DNA of 64,000 bases from Bradyrhizobium sp. NFR13 (GTDB taxonomy: Bacteria > Pseudomonadota > Alphaproteobacteria > Rhizobiales > Xanthobacteraceae). The stretch is taken from assembly GCF_900114605.1 (NCBI RefSeq), contig NZ_FOTP01000005.1, positions 1-64,000 of the forward strand, given 5' to 3'. The notes below the pieces were generated by a model. It was not told the origin of the DNA. It worked only from the letters and a program-made list of their open reading frames with translations, and ran no database searches. Shown here piece by piece: positions 9,101-18,020 of this stretch (positions are counted from its first letter, which is position 1; each line of letters begins with the position of its first letter). Position numbers and translations under genes: made by a program.

Positions 9101-9958
9101 ATGCGATCCATCGTCATTACCGGCGCTTCCACCGGAATCGGGCACGCCACGGCCAAGTTTCTGCTCGACCGGGGATTTCGCGTTTTCGGCAGCGTGCGCA
9201 AGCAATCGGATGCGGAGCGACTGCAGGCGGAGTTCGGTGAAAACTTCATCCCGCTGCTCTTCGATGTGACCGATGCGGTTGCGGTGTTCGCAGCTGCCAA
9301 TCAGGTCCGTGCGGCACTCAACGGCGAAACGCTCGCAGGCCTCGTCAACAATGCGGGCGTGGCCGTGTCCGGTGCGTTGCTCGACGTGTCGGTGGTTGAA
9401 TTCCGCCAGCAGCTCGACGTCAACGTCGTTGGTCCGGTGATTGCCATCAAGGCTTTCGCACCGTTACTCGGTGCCGATCCCGTGATGAAAGGACCTCCGG
9501 GGCGCATCGTGATGATGAGTTCGTTGTCAGGTCAGTTTGGCAATCCCATGCTGTCCCCCTACACCGCCTCGAAATTCGCGCTGGAAGGACTGGCCGAATG
9601 CCTGCGCCGTGAATTCATGCTGTTCGGCATCGACGTGCTGGTGATCGCGCCGGGGCCCGTACGCACCCCGATCTGGGACAAGGCGGAGGCGATCGACATG
9701 GCCCGCTTCAGCGCGTCGCCATTCCTGCCGCCGCTGCAGAAGCTGCGCACGATGATGCTCAAGCTTGGCCGGGCAGGGCTGGCGCCGGAAAAGATCGCTG
9801 AACTGGTTCACCAGGCACTCACCGCCTTACGCCCCAAGGCGCGTGTCGTGACATCGCCGGAGCCGGTCCAGACGTTCATCGCCGGGCTGCTGCCAAGACG
9901 CTGGGCCGATCGGGTCATTGCCGGGCAACTTGGACTGGGGCCTCGTCCGCGCGGTTGA
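9101..9958 (+). CDS. Short-chain dehydrogenase/reductase
   Basis: A 285-residue classical SDR: cofactor motif TGASTGIGHA at the N terminus, NNAG motif, catalytic serine in MMSSLSG and the YTASK active-site pair. The C-terminal extension after the substrate loop (about 30 residues ending LGPRPRG) is longer than in core SDRs and resembles the SDR group often annotated near retinol or hydroxysteroid dehydrogenases. The frame continues upstream to 8912, but ATG 9101 has a GGAG 7 nt upstream and starts directly at the Rossmann strand. The gene stands alone; its substrate is unknown. Confidence 0.88.
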   Translation: MRSIVITGASTGIGHATAKFLLDRGFRVFGSVRKQSDAERLQAEFGENFIPLLFDVTDAVAVFAAANQVRAALNGETLAGLVNNAGVAVSGALLDVSVVEFRQQLDVNVVGPVIAIKAFAPLLGADPVMKGPPGRIVMMSSLSGQFGNPMLSPYTASKFALEGLAECLRREFMLFGIDVLVIAPGPVRTPIWDKAEAIDMARFSASPFLPPLQKLRTMMLKLGRAGLAPEKIAELVHQALTALRPKARVVTSPEPVQTFIAGLLPRRWADRVIAGQLGLGPRPRG

Positions 9959-10040
9959 GCCAATATCATCAACCCGACACTGCGCGGACGTGAGTCTTAT
10001 GCCGTGCCGCCGCGCGGTGCAGGCAGCGGCGCCGGCCTGG

Positions 10041-10451
10041 CTATAGTCCAACGAAATTGATGATCTGGCCCGCTGCGAAAACCGGCTTTGTATAGGTCCG
10101 GGGTAGGCGTGGAAATGGACCGGCTTTCCGGACAACGGCAAGAGCGGCACCATCGACGTCAGAGTTTCCCGAACTCCTCAAAACCGTAATCTCGACCAGC
10201 CTTCCATTGCGATCGATCGCCACACAGATGGTCGCTCGACCATGAAGCCCTGCATCTGCAAGGCGGCGCGCCGATCTGGCAATGCGCATGGATACTTGCT
10301 GCTTCCAGGCGCGTATGGCCGCATCCCCGGACGATGCTGCCGGATCAATGGGCGCGAACTGAGCTTCCGCGCCGACCGTCATGGCGCACAGGAGCAGTAC
10401 CACGCTCAATGCCTGCAGAACGTTCGATGCGGGCCGCCATGCAGTGGCCAT
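10041..10451 (-). CDS. Exported TonB C-terminal-domain protein
   Basis: The 136-residue product has a signal peptide (hydrophobic LQALSVVLLLCAMTV, cleavage likely after AEA near residue 31) and then a compact TonB C-terminal fold: the segment from IRAWKQQVSMRI to the PFPRLP loop matches the pattern in which a secreted energy-transducer-like domain follows without the proline-rich spanning arm. It therefore cannot work as a normal TonB anchored to ExbBD; such short forms are common in Bradyrhizobiaceae and their role is unknown. Divergent from the GntR regulator gene at 10641. Confidence 0.72.
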   Translation of the reverse strand: MATAWRPASNVLQALSVVLLLCAMTVGAEAQFAPIDPAASSGDAAIRAWKQQVSMRIARSARRLADAGLHGRATICVAIDRNGRLVEITVLRSSGNSDVDGAALAVVRKAGPFPRLPRTYTKPVFAAGQIINFVGL

Positions 10452-10614
10452 CCGGGCGGTCCTTCACAGCGAGGGCTTTCAGCCGATCGCAAAGTGGTTG
10501 GAAGTTAAGGTATCATGCTGCCTCGATATGTTTGTCGCATTCGTCCCGACCGGGCAAGCGATTAGTGCGTCGATCGGCCACGCACGCACACCACATCATC
10601 TGGCCTTGATCTGG

Positions 10615-10633
10615 CCCTACCAGATTGGTAGGG
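10615..10633. promoter_or_regulatory. Candidate GntR operator (19-bp perfect palindrome)
   Basis: CCCTACCAgatTGGTAGGG is a perfect 8-bp inverted repeat with a 3-bp centre, ending 7 bp before the start codon of the GntR-family regulator. The size and position fit an autoregulatory operator for a FadR-type dimer. No second copy was seen before the binding-protein gene at 11556. Confidence 0.65.
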
Positions 10634-10640
10634 TCAGTCC

Positions 10641-11384
10641 ATGCTTACCGCAGTCAGCACCGAAACCTCCGACGCCGTCCGGAAAACGCTTGAATATGTC
10701 CGGCACCACCGGCTTGCCAAAGGCGACCGGCTGCCGTCGGAGCGCAATCTGTCGGATCGGTTCGGCGTCACCCGCAGCTCCGTCCGCGAGGCGCTGGCAG
10801 TGCTGGACGCCATGCGCATTACCGAGCGCAAGGCGAAGTCCGGCATCTTCCTGCGCAATACGCCGGATGAGGGCGGCCTCGACGCGCTGGTGCTGCAGGC
10901 CGATCTCGGCGTCACCTTCGATGCGCAGCTCACCCGCGATGCCATCGAGGCGCGCATCATCTGCGAGGAGCAGGCGTTCCGGCTGGCCTGCCAGCGCCGT
11001 ACAGAGGCCGATCTCGCGAAGCTGCACGGTCTGCTCGACACCTATGCGGCGCTCGCCGCCAATGGCCGCAACATGGCCGACGAGGATGTCGAATTCCATC
11101 TCGCCGTCGCGGCTGCGAGCCAGAACCGCATTCTTGTGCGCACGATCACCCCGCTGATGCTGATGAGCACGCGCGGACGCCGGCGCTATTTCGAATCCGC
11201 GGCGCTGCGCCAGCGCTCGCTCGACGATCACCGCGCGTTCTACGCCGCCATCGAGGCGCGCGATGAGGCTGCGGCAACCGCGCTCGTGCATAGCCATGTA
11301 TACACGGCCGCTGCCGACATCTGGGCGCTGAACGAGGCTGCGGCGGTGGCGCAAGACGCGGGGACACCGGACAAACAGACCTAG
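10641..11384 (+). CDS. FadR-subfamily GntR transcriptional regulator
   Basis: A 247-residue DNA-binding regulator. Residues 10-75 form the winged helix-turn-helix with the family signature KGDRLPSERNLSDRFGVTRSSVREAL. Residues of about 95-220 form the all-helical FCD effector domain, in which DAIEARIICE, the histidine of VEFHLAVAAAS and a late histidine pair (HSHVY) are in the usual metal/ligand-binding positions. FCD domains bind small carboxylic acids. It lies upstream of a periplasmic binding protein that it may control and directly behind its own palindromic operator. Confidence 0.9.
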   Translation: MLTAVSTETSDAVRKTLEYVRHHRLAKGDRLPSERNLSDRFGVTRSSVREALAVLDAMRITERKAKSGIFLRNTPDEGGLDALVLQADLGVTFDAQLTRDAIEARIICEEQAFRLACQRRTEADLAKLHGLLDTYAALAANGRNMADEDVEFHLAVAAASQNRILVRTITPLMLMSTRGRRRYFESAALRQRSLDDHRAFYAAIEARDEAAATALVHSHVYTAAADIWALNEAAAVAQDAGTPDKQT

Positions 11385-11454
11385 AGCATGATCCCGAAAA
11401 GCGGATACCGGTTTTCGCCGACAAACGAATTCGTTTGTCGAGAGATCATGCTCT
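11383..11454. repeat. AGAGCATGATC palindromic repeat
   Basis: AGAGCATGATC (11383-11393) is repeated in inverted orientation as GATCATGCTCT (11444-11454), and a 20-bp perfect palindrome GACAAACGAATTCGTTTGTC fills the centre. This is the well-known intergenic palindrome of Bradyrhizobium and other Rhizobiales, here starting at the stop codon of the GntR gene and lying ahead of the binding-protein gene. Confidence 0.88.
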
Positions 11455-11555
11455 GAAAAATCAACGGGCCTGCCGACAAATCCCGACCAACGGGAAGGCT
11501 CCGATCGCATACGGCAACGACCGTAACAGTGGAAACGCAAAAAGAAGGACAGAAG

Positions 11556-12785
11556 ATGCGTATCACGATCACGTCCATAGCTGCGTTCGCAGCAGCGATG
11601 GCTATGGCAGCGAGCCCGGCACTGGCGCAGAAGACATATGGCCCGGGCGCCAGCGACACCGAAATCAAGATCGGCAACACCGTGCCCTATAGCGGCCCGG
11701 CCTCGGCCTACGGCATTCTCGGCAAGGCCTACGGCGCCTATTTCAAGAAGATCAATGACGAGGGCGGCATCAACGGCCGCAAGATCACCTTCATCTCCTA
11801 TGACGACGCCTATTCGCCGCCGAAGACCGTGGAGCAGACGCGCAAGCTGGTCGAGAGCGACGAGGTGATGGCGATCGTCGGCAATGTCGGCACCGCCGCC
11901 AATGCCGCGATCCAGAAATACGTCAATGCCAAGAGGACGCCGCAACTGTTTCTCGCGACCGGCGCCACCCGCTGGAACGATCCGAAGCAGTTTCCGTGGA
12001 CCATGGGGTGGCTGCCGAGCTACCACGCCGAGGCTGCGGCCTATGCGAAGTATCTCCTGAAGGAGAAGCCGGGTGCAAAGATCGGCGTGTTCTATCAGAA
12101 CGACGATTTCGGCAAGGACTATGTGAAGGGATTGAAGGAAGGTCTTGGCGACAAGGCCTCAACGATGATCGTGATGGAGACGAGCTATGAGGTCTCTGAG
12201 CCGACCGTCGACTCGCACATCGTCAAGCTGAAGGCCGCTGGCGTCGATACGATCTTCTCCTTTGCCACCGGCAAGTTTGCCGCGCAGTCGATCAAGAAGG
12301 TTGCCGAGCTCGGCTGGAAGCCGCTGCACATCGTGCCGAATGCCAGTTCGTCGCTGGGCAGCGTGCTGCGTCCGGCCGGCCTCGACAATGCGCAGGACGT
12401 TGTGTCCGCGACCTTCGCCAAGGATCCGACCGACCCGCAATGGAAGGACGATCCGGGCATGCAGAAGTTCTACGCCTATGTCGAGAAGTACATTCCGGAA
12501 GGCAAAGCGATGGAGAGCACCGTGCTGTCCGGCTACAGCATCGCCCAGACCATGGTCGAGGCGCTCCGGCAGTGCGGCGACGATCTCACCCATGAAAACC
12601 TGATGAAACAGGCCGCCAACCTCAAGAATGTGCAGCTCGACGGGCTGCTGCCGGGCGTGACCGTCAATACCAGCCCGACCGACTTCTCGCCCATCGACCA
12701 GTTCCAGATGATGAGCTTCAAGGGTGAGCGCTGGCAGCGCTTCGGCGAGATCATCAAGGGCGAGACGCCGGCCGCAGTGCGGTAG
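11556..12785 (+). CDS. ABC transporter periplasmic binding protein, LivJ/type-I fold
   Basis: The 409-residue product begins with a signal peptide cleaved after ALA-Q (about residue 25) and continues KTYGPGASDTEIKIGNT, the standard opening of the branched-chain amino-acid/amide/aromatic receptor family (Peripla_BP_6). Members deliver amino acids, urea or aromatic acids to Liv-type ABC permeases. ATG 11556 has an AGAAGGA ribosome site; the frame opens earlier at GTG 11529. No liv permease or ATPase genes lie nearby, so it is an orphan receptor, perhaps serving a system elsewhere. The GntR regulator upstream is the likeliest controller. Confidence 0.88.
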   Translation: MRITITSIAAFAAAMAMAASPALAQKTYGPGASDTEIKIGNTVPYSGPASAYGILGKAYGAYFKKINDEGGINGRKITFISYDDAYSPPKTVEQTRKLVESDEVMAIVGNVGTAANAAIQKYVNAKRTPQLFLATGATRWNDPKQFPWTMGWLPSYHAEAAAYAKYLLKEKPGAKIGVFYQNDDFGKDYVKGLKEGLGDKASTMIVMETSYEVSEPTVDSHIVKLKAAGVDTIFSFATGKFAAQSIKKVAELGWKPLHIVPNASSSLGSVLRPAGLDNAQDVVSATFAKDPTDPQWKDDPGMQKFYAYVEKYIPEGKAMESTVLSGYSIAQTMVEALRQCGDDLTHENLMKQAANLKNVQLDGLLPGVTVNTSPTDFSPIDQFQMMSFKGERWQRFGEIIKGETPAAVR

Positions 12786-12966
12786 GCGAGGGATGACGAC
12801 GGCAGGCGGCGCCCGGACCGGCACCGCCTGCGTCGAAAGGTTCATTGTCCGTTCATGACGCTTGTATTACGTTTTTATGACATTCCGCAGGGTCCGGGTC
12901 GCGGTGTGAGCCGGCTGGCCGTTGCCAGACAGGGCAGTTTTCTTGCCGGGTGTTCGCAGGCAAGCC

Positions 12967-14712
12967 ATGCTGCCGCCCTCGATCTCAGTCTCTCCGGCGC
13001 AAGCCGGCCGCCGCTTCAAGGAGCGGTTGGCGGCCGCTTGGCAGTATGTTCGGCAGTGGCCGCTGCGCACGGCGCTGATTGCTGCGATCCATATGCTTGC
13101 GATCTATGTGCTGGCCTCGGTCGAATATGGCCCGTTCGCCATGACGCTGGCGCTGCTCACCTGGGCCTTGCTGAATTTCCTGTTCCTCGCGCTGTTGAAG
13201 CGACCCGGCGTCAGCGCGGTGCTGTCGCTGCTGCTGGTCACGGCGCTGATCGTGCTGTCGCAGTTCAAGTTCGGCATCACGCAGCTCACGCTGACGTTTC
13301 TCGATTTCCTGATCATCGATCGCGACACGATCTCGTTCCTGCATTCGATCTTCCCGCAACTGCGCACTTGGCTGCTGATCGCCACCGCCGTCGCGCTACC
13401 GATCCTGTGGCTGATCTGGCGTTCCGACCCGTTCCGCCTGCGCCGCCGCAGCGCGCTGGCCTGTGCAGGCGCCTGCATGGCGGGGATTGTCGGCCTGTCG
13501 GCGGCCAATCCCGAGAAGCCATGGGAGCCGTTCCAGGGCGTCAATCATATTTCCAATCTGGCGCGCTCGGGCGTCGTCTCGGTCTCGCATCTGACCGCGA
13601 CCGGCTGGATCGAAGCGGATTCCAAGAGCCTGGTGAGCTCGGCGCAGGCGTCGCCGATGACCACCTGCGAGCCGGGCGTGAAGCGGCCGAATATCGTGAT
13701 GGTGCTCGACGAGTCCTCATTCGACGTGTCCGCGGCACCCGGCGTGAAGGTGCCGGTGGGCTATCATGATTATTTCAAATCTGCCGATGGCCAGCAGCGT
13801 GCGCTGATCACCGAATCCAGCGGCGGGCCGACCTGGTACACCGAATTCAACATCTTCACCGGACTGTCGGCGCGCTCCTTCGGTGCGCTGAAATTCTATG
13901 TGACACGCATTGCCGCCGGAAAGATCTCGCGCGGCCTGCCGCAGGCGCTGCAGCGCTGCGGCTACAAGACCTTCTCGCTGTATCCGACCTACGGCAATTT
14001 CTTGAGCGCCCGCAGCTTCCAGCAGGGCGCAGGCATCGACGGCTTCATCGATATGGCGGCGATGGGCGTCAGCGAGGACATGCAGCCCGACAGGTTCTAT
14101 TTCGATCAGGCGAGGGACCTGATCGCGCGCGAGAGCAAGAGCGACCAGCCGGTCTTTGTGCTGGTCTATCTCACCGCCAATCACTTTCCGTGGACCACGA
14201 CCTATCGCGACGACCTGACGCCGGCCTCCTGGCAGGCGCCGGGCAATACGGCCGAGGTCGACGAATATATCCGCCGTCAGGCGATGACAGCTGCGGACTA
14301 CAAGGCCTTCGTCGCGCAGCTCCAGAAGGATCATCCGGCCGAGCCGTTCCTGCTGGTGCGGTTCGGCGATCACCAGCCGGCGATCGCGCAGAAGCTGATG
14401 GAGCCCGATCTGGCGCAGCCGAAGCGCGCCAACCGGATCATGACCCATGATATCCGTTACTACACGACCTATTACGCCATCGACGCGCTGAACTACCGGC
14501 CCGAACTGTCGTCGGCGCTGCCGACACTGGATGCGGCCTATCTGCCCCTCATGGTGCAGGAGGCCGCGCGCGTGCCGCTCGATCCGTCCTTCGTCGAGCA
14601 GAAGAAGATCATGCTCCGCTGCAAGGGCGTGTTCTATGGCTGCAAGGACGGCGATGAGGCCAGCCGGTTCAATCGCTGGCTGATCGATGCGGGGCTGATT
14701 AAGGATTTGTAG
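12967..14712 (+). CDS. Membrane-anchored sulfatase / alkaline-phosphatase-superfamily protein
   Basis: The 581-residue product (start ATG 12967; an upstream TTG start is less likely) has four to five hydrophobic segments in residues 30-170 and then a large extracytoplasmic domain starting at about residue 235 (RPNIVMVLDESSFDV), the opening of sulfatase-fold enzymes. GGPTWYTEFNIFTGLS supplies the nucleophile region and FGDHQP the second metal-binding site. Architecture matches LTA-synthase/phosphoglycerol- or phosphoethanolamine-transferase-like proteins that modify surface glycans or lipids. Convergent with the next gene, with one base between stop codons. Confidence 0.82.
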   Translation: MLPPSISVSPAQAGRRFKERLAAAWQYVRQWPLRTALIAAIHMLAIYVLASVEYGPFAMTLALLTWALLNFLFLALLKRPGVSAVLSLLLVTALIVLSQFKFGITQLTLTFLDFLIIDRDTISFLHSIFPQLRTWLLIATAVALPILWLIWRSDPFRLRRRSALACAGACMAGIVGLSAANPEKPWEPFQGVNHISNLARSGVVSVSHLTATGWIEADSKSLVSSAQASPMTTCEPGVKRPNIVMVLDESSFDVSAAPGVKVPVGYHDYFKSADGQQRALITESSGGPTWYTEFNIFTGLSARSFGALKFYVTRIAAGKISRGLPQALQRCGYKTFSLYPTYGNFLSARSFQQGAGIDGFIDMAAMGVSEDMQPDRFYFDQARDLIARESKSDQPVFVLVYLTANHFPWTTTYRDDLTPASWQAPGNTAEVDEYIRRQAMTAADYKAFVAQLQKDHPAEPFLLVRFGDHQPAIAQKLMEPDLAQPKRANRIMTHDIRYYTTYYAIDALNYRPELSSALPTLDAAYLPLMVQEAARVPLDPSFVEQKKIMLRCKGVFYGCKDGDEASRFNRWLIDAGLIKDL

Positions 14713-14713
14713 C

Positions 14714-16270
14714 TTATTTCCCGATCTTCTTCCACATCCACCGCGCCACGCTCTCCGGCGAACTCGTCGCATCATTGCCCGCCGCGCGCAGATTGGCCTC
14801 GCGCATCAAAGTCAGATCGATCCTGCCAAGCAACGGCTGCAACGCGCTGCGCAGTTTCTCGTCGCCCGCGCGTTTCGGCGCCAGCAGCATGATCGCATCA
14901 TAGGGCGGGATCGCGTGTTTGGGATCGTCCAGCACCACAAGATCGTATTTCGCGATCAGCCCGTCGCTGGTGTAGCCGGCGATGACGTCGACCTCGCCAG
15001 AGGCGACGGCGGCATACATGAAGTCCGGCTGCATGGTCCGCTGGGTCCTGAACGACAGGCCATAGGCCGTTTTCAGCCCCGCCCATTCCGGCCGCGAGAA
15101 GAATTCGTAGTCGCCGGCAATGGTCATGGTGCCGCTCAGCGCCGCGAGATCGGCTGCCGTCCTGATCCCCAGCGCCTGCGCCTTTGCGCGCGGCATCACC
15201 AGTGCATAGGCATTGGCGAAACCGAGTTCGCCGAACAGCGTGATGTTTGCTTTCGCGAGTGTCGTCTTCAGCTCGGTGAGCAGTTGTTCGCGCGGCAGGA
15301 TTTCGCTGCGGTGAAACTGGTTGGCCCACAGCGTGCCGGAGTAATCCACGTAGACATCGATATCGCCGGAGGTCAGCGCATCATAGATCACGCTGGACCC
15401 GAGACCCTGCCGCGTGGTGGCGGGCAGGCCGGCCGCTTGCAGCCGCTGCGACATCAGCGCGGCCAGCACATACTGTTCAGTGAAGGTCTTGGCGCCGACC
15501 ACGATGCGCGTGCCGGAGCGGGCGAAGGAGGGCGCGAGTGTGACGATCACCAGGACCGCGATGCCGAGTACACCGATGGCCGTGCGGCTGCGGCTGCGCA
15601 GGCGAATGCCGGTTTCGATCAGGGCCAGCAATTGATCGACGGCCAGTGCCAGCACGGCGGCGGCGACGCAGCCGAAGATCACCAGCACCCAGTTCTGTGT
15701 CTGCAGCCCCGCGAAAATGTAGTTGCCGAGACTGGTCTGGCCGATCGGTGTCGACAGCGTCGCTGTGCCGATCACCCACACCGCGGAGGTGCGAATGCCG
15801 GCCATGATGACGGGCAGTGCGAGTGGCAATTCGACCATGGTCAGCGATTGCCGCGGCGTCATGCCGACGCCCTGGGCAGCCTCGATCAATGCGGGATCGA
15901 CGCCGTTCAGTCCGGTGATGGTGTTGCGCAGCACCGGCAGCATCGAATACAGCGCCAGCGCCAGCACGGCCGGCAGGAAGCCGAAGGCCGAGAAGCCGAC
16001 GCCGAGATATTGCAGCGACAGCGCCGCGAGCGCGAGCAGCAGCGGATAGAACAGGGCCAGCAGTGCCAGTCCGGGTACGGTTTGCACGATGCTGGCGATG
16101 CCGAGCAGGGCGCCGCGCAGCACCGGCCGATATCGCGCAATGACGGCCAGTGGCAGGCTGATGATGAGGCCGAGCGCCAGTGCTGCAAGGCTAACGCGGA
16201 CATGGCTGCCGAGATAATCCGGCAGGTGACCGAGCGCATCGCTCCAGCGCGGATCGCTGAACAGGCTCAT
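14714..16270 (-). CDS. Osmoprotectant/ergothioneine-type ABC permease fused to its substrate-binding domain
   Basis: A 518-residue fusion. Residues 1 to about 215 form the permease, with five to six membrane spans and the coupling-loop EAAQGVGMTPRQSLTMVELP; after one more hydrophobic segment, residues of about 265-515 form an OpuAC-type receptor (VGAKTFTEQYVLAALMSQRL is the family opening). Such fusions (OpuFB, EgtU and similar) import betaine, choline, carnitine or ergothioneine and tether the receptor to the membrane. The stop codon of the ATPase gene overlaps this start by 4 bp (ATGA), so both are one operon. The ligand cannot be read from sequence. Confidence 0.88.
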   Translation of the reverse strand: MSLFSDPRWSDALGHLPDYLGSHVRVSLAALALGLIISLPLAVIARYRPVLRGALLGIASIVQTVPGLALLALFYPLLLALAALSLQYLGVGFSAFGFLPAVLALALYSMLPVLRNTITGLNGVDPALIEAAQGVGMTPRQSLTMVELPLALPVIMAGIRTSAVWVIGTATLSTPIGQTSLGNYIFAGLQTQNWVLVIFGCVAAAVLALAVDQLLALIETGIRLRSRSRTAIGVLGIAVLVIVTLAPSFARSGTRIVVGAKTFTEQYVLAALMSQRLQAAGLPATTRQGLGSSVIYDALTSGDIDVYVDYSGTLWANQFHRSEILPREQLLTELKTTLAKANITLFGELGFANAYALVMPRAKAQALGIRTAADLAALSGTMTIAGDYEFFSRPEWAGLKTAYGLSFRTQRTMQPDFMYAAVASGEVDVIAGYTSDGLIAKYDLVVLDDPKHAIPPYDAIMLLAPKRAGDEKLRSALQPLLGRIDLTLMREANLRAAGNDATSSPESVARWMWKKIGK

Positions 16271-17076
16271 GTCGCGCCGCCTTGCGGCGTTGCACCGTCT
16301 TTCGGCAGCAATATCTGAAGCCGTTCGGCCTGCCGGCGCGGTGTGCCCAGCAGCTCGCCGACATAGGGATCGTTGCTTTCGGATAACTGAGCGGGCGTGC
16401 CTTCCGCAACCAGTTTGCCTGAACGCATCACGGCGATCCGGTCCGCGAGCAGGATCGCCTCAGTCATGTCATGGGTGATCATGATGGTAGTGAGCTTGAG
16501 CTTGCGATGCAGCGCGCGGTAGTCGTCGCCAAGCGCATCGCGGGTCAGCGGATCGAGCGCGCCGAACGGTTCATCCATCAGCACGATGCGCGGCTTCGCG
16601 GCCAGCGCCCGCGCGACGCCGACGCGCTGGCGCTCGCCGCCGGAGAGTTCGTGCGGGAAGCGGTCGCGATGTTGCTTGCGATCAAGGCGCACGAGATCGA
16701 GCAATTCATCGACACGCGCGGCGATCTCTTTGGCGGGCGTACCCAGCAGCCTGGGCGTGATGCCGATATTGTCTTTGATGCTCATATGCGGAAACAGTCC
16801 GCCGCTCTGGAACACATAGCCGATGCGCCGGCGCAGGGTGATGGGATCGACCTGCGCCACGTCCTCGCCAGCGATGGCGATGTGTCCCGCGTCCGGCGCG
16901 ATCAGCCGGTTGGCCAGCCGCATCAGCGTGGTCTTGCCGGAGCCGGAGCTGCCCACGATGGCGAGGAACTCGCCTTCGGCCACCTCGAGCGAGACGTCGT
17001 CGACGGCGTGAATGCGGCCGCCGTCGAAGCTCTTGCTGACATGCTTGAAGGCGATCAGGGGCAGGGCGGAGGTCAT
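16267..17076 (-). CDS. ABC transporter ATPase, OpuA/ProV type
   Basis: The 269-residue ATPase partners the fused permease/receptor downstream. Walker A GSSGSGKT, Q-loop, signature LSGGERQRV, Walker B IVLMDEPFGALD and the switch histidine in MITHD are all present. There are no C-terminal CBS domains, unlike ProV/OpuAA, so osmotic gating through CBS is not expected. The frame stays open well beyond the start; ATG 17076 (MTSALPLIAFKHVSKSF) fits the family. It is divergent from a second, unrelated ABC system starting at 17187, with about 110 bp between them. Confidence 0.9.
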   Translation of the reverse strand: MTSALPLIAFKHVSKSFDGGRIHAVDDVSLEVAEGEFLAIVGSSGSGKTTLMRLANRLIAPDAGHIAIAGEDVAQVDPITLRRRIGYVFQSGGLFPHMSIKDNIGITPRLLGTPAKEIAARVDELLDLVRLDRKQHRDRFPHELSGGERQRVGVARALAAKPRIVLMDEPFGALDPLTRDALGDDYRALHRKLKLTTIMITHDMTEAILLADRIAVMRSGKLVAEGTPAQLSESNDPYVGELLGTPRRQAERLQILLPKDGATPQGGAT

Positions 17077-17186
17077 ATCCCGGACTATCACAGGCGCGAC
17101 GACCGACCAAGCTCGGCCCAGACGTTGAATTGTCCGCCCTCCAGCGCTAAGCCTGTGCACGAACAAAAACACTTTGGGGAAAGCGC

Positions 17187-18020
17187 GTGCAGGCAGGTGG
17201 GGCCGCGGCATCGATGGCGGTGGCGCTTGATGACGCGACGGTGGCCTTCGGCGTCGCCGACAATCGCATCTATACGGCGGTGGAGAAGGCGACACTGCGG
17301 GTCGCGGATGGCGAGTTCGTTGCCATTGTCGGGCCGACCGGCTGCGGGAAATCCACCTTGCTGAATGTCGCCGCCGGGCTGTTGGCGCCAGCCTCCGGTT
17401 CTGTCCGGATCTTCGGTCAGCCGCTGGGTGGACTGAACGCACAGGCCGGCTACCTGTTTCAGGCCGACGCGCTGTTTCCCTGGAAGACCGCCCTCGACAA
17501 TGTCGCCATCGGGCTGGAGATCGCCGGCATCGCGCGCGACGCGGCGCTGGCGCGTGCGCAGGACTGGTTGACCTCGGTCGGTCTCGGTGCGTTTGCCGGG
17601 CGCTATCCGCATATGCTGTCCGGTGGTCAGCGCAAGCGCGTCGGTCTCGCGCAGGTGCTGATCCGCAATCCGAAGATCCTTCTGATGGACGAGCCGTTCG
17701 GGCCGCTCGATGCACAGACCCGACAGGTGATGGGCAACCTGCTGCTGGATCTGTGGAGCAGGGACCGCAAGGCGGTGCTGTTCGTGACGCACGATCTCGA
17801 GGAGGCCATCGCGCTGGCCGATCGCGTCGTCATCATGTCGGCGGGGCCGGGCTCGCGCATCATCGGCGACTGGAAAGTGCCGCTGCCGCGGCCGCGCGAT
17901 ATTTTCGAGGTGCGGCTCGACAAGGATTTTCACGCGCTTCATCGCGAGATCTGGAGCGTGCTGAAGGACGAGGTGATGAAGGGCTATGCGCAGTCCGCCG
18001 GCATGGGAGCTGCGTCATGA
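17187..18020 (+). CDS. ABC transporter ATPase, nitrate/sulfonate/taurine type
   Basis: The 277-residue ATPase has Walker A GPTGCGKS, the FQADALFPWKT Q-loop typical of SsuB/TauB/NrtD relatives, signature LSGGQRKRV, Walker B ILLMDEPFGPLD and the VTHDLEEAI switch. GTG 17187 has a GGGGAAAG ribosome site; ATG 17214 is an alternative start. TGA overlaps the permease ATG by 4 bp. Together with the permease and the receptor at 19570 it would form a complete importer for a small organic anion, sulfonate or thiamine-pyrimidine-like substrate; the ligand is unknown. Confidence 0.9.
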   Translation: MQAGGAAASMAVALDDATVAFGVADNRIYTAVEKATLRVADGEFVAIVGPTGCGKSTLLNVAAGLLAPASGSVRIFGQPLGGLNAQAGYLFQADALFPWKTALDNVAIGLEIAGIARDAALARAQDWLTSVGLGAFAGRYPHMLSGGQRKRVGLAQVLIRNPKILLMDEPFGPLDAQTRQVMGNLLLDLWSRDRKAVLFVTHDLEEAIALADRVVIMSAGPGSRIIGDWKVPLPRPRDIFEVRLDKDFHALHREIWSVLKDEVMKGYAQSAGMGAAS

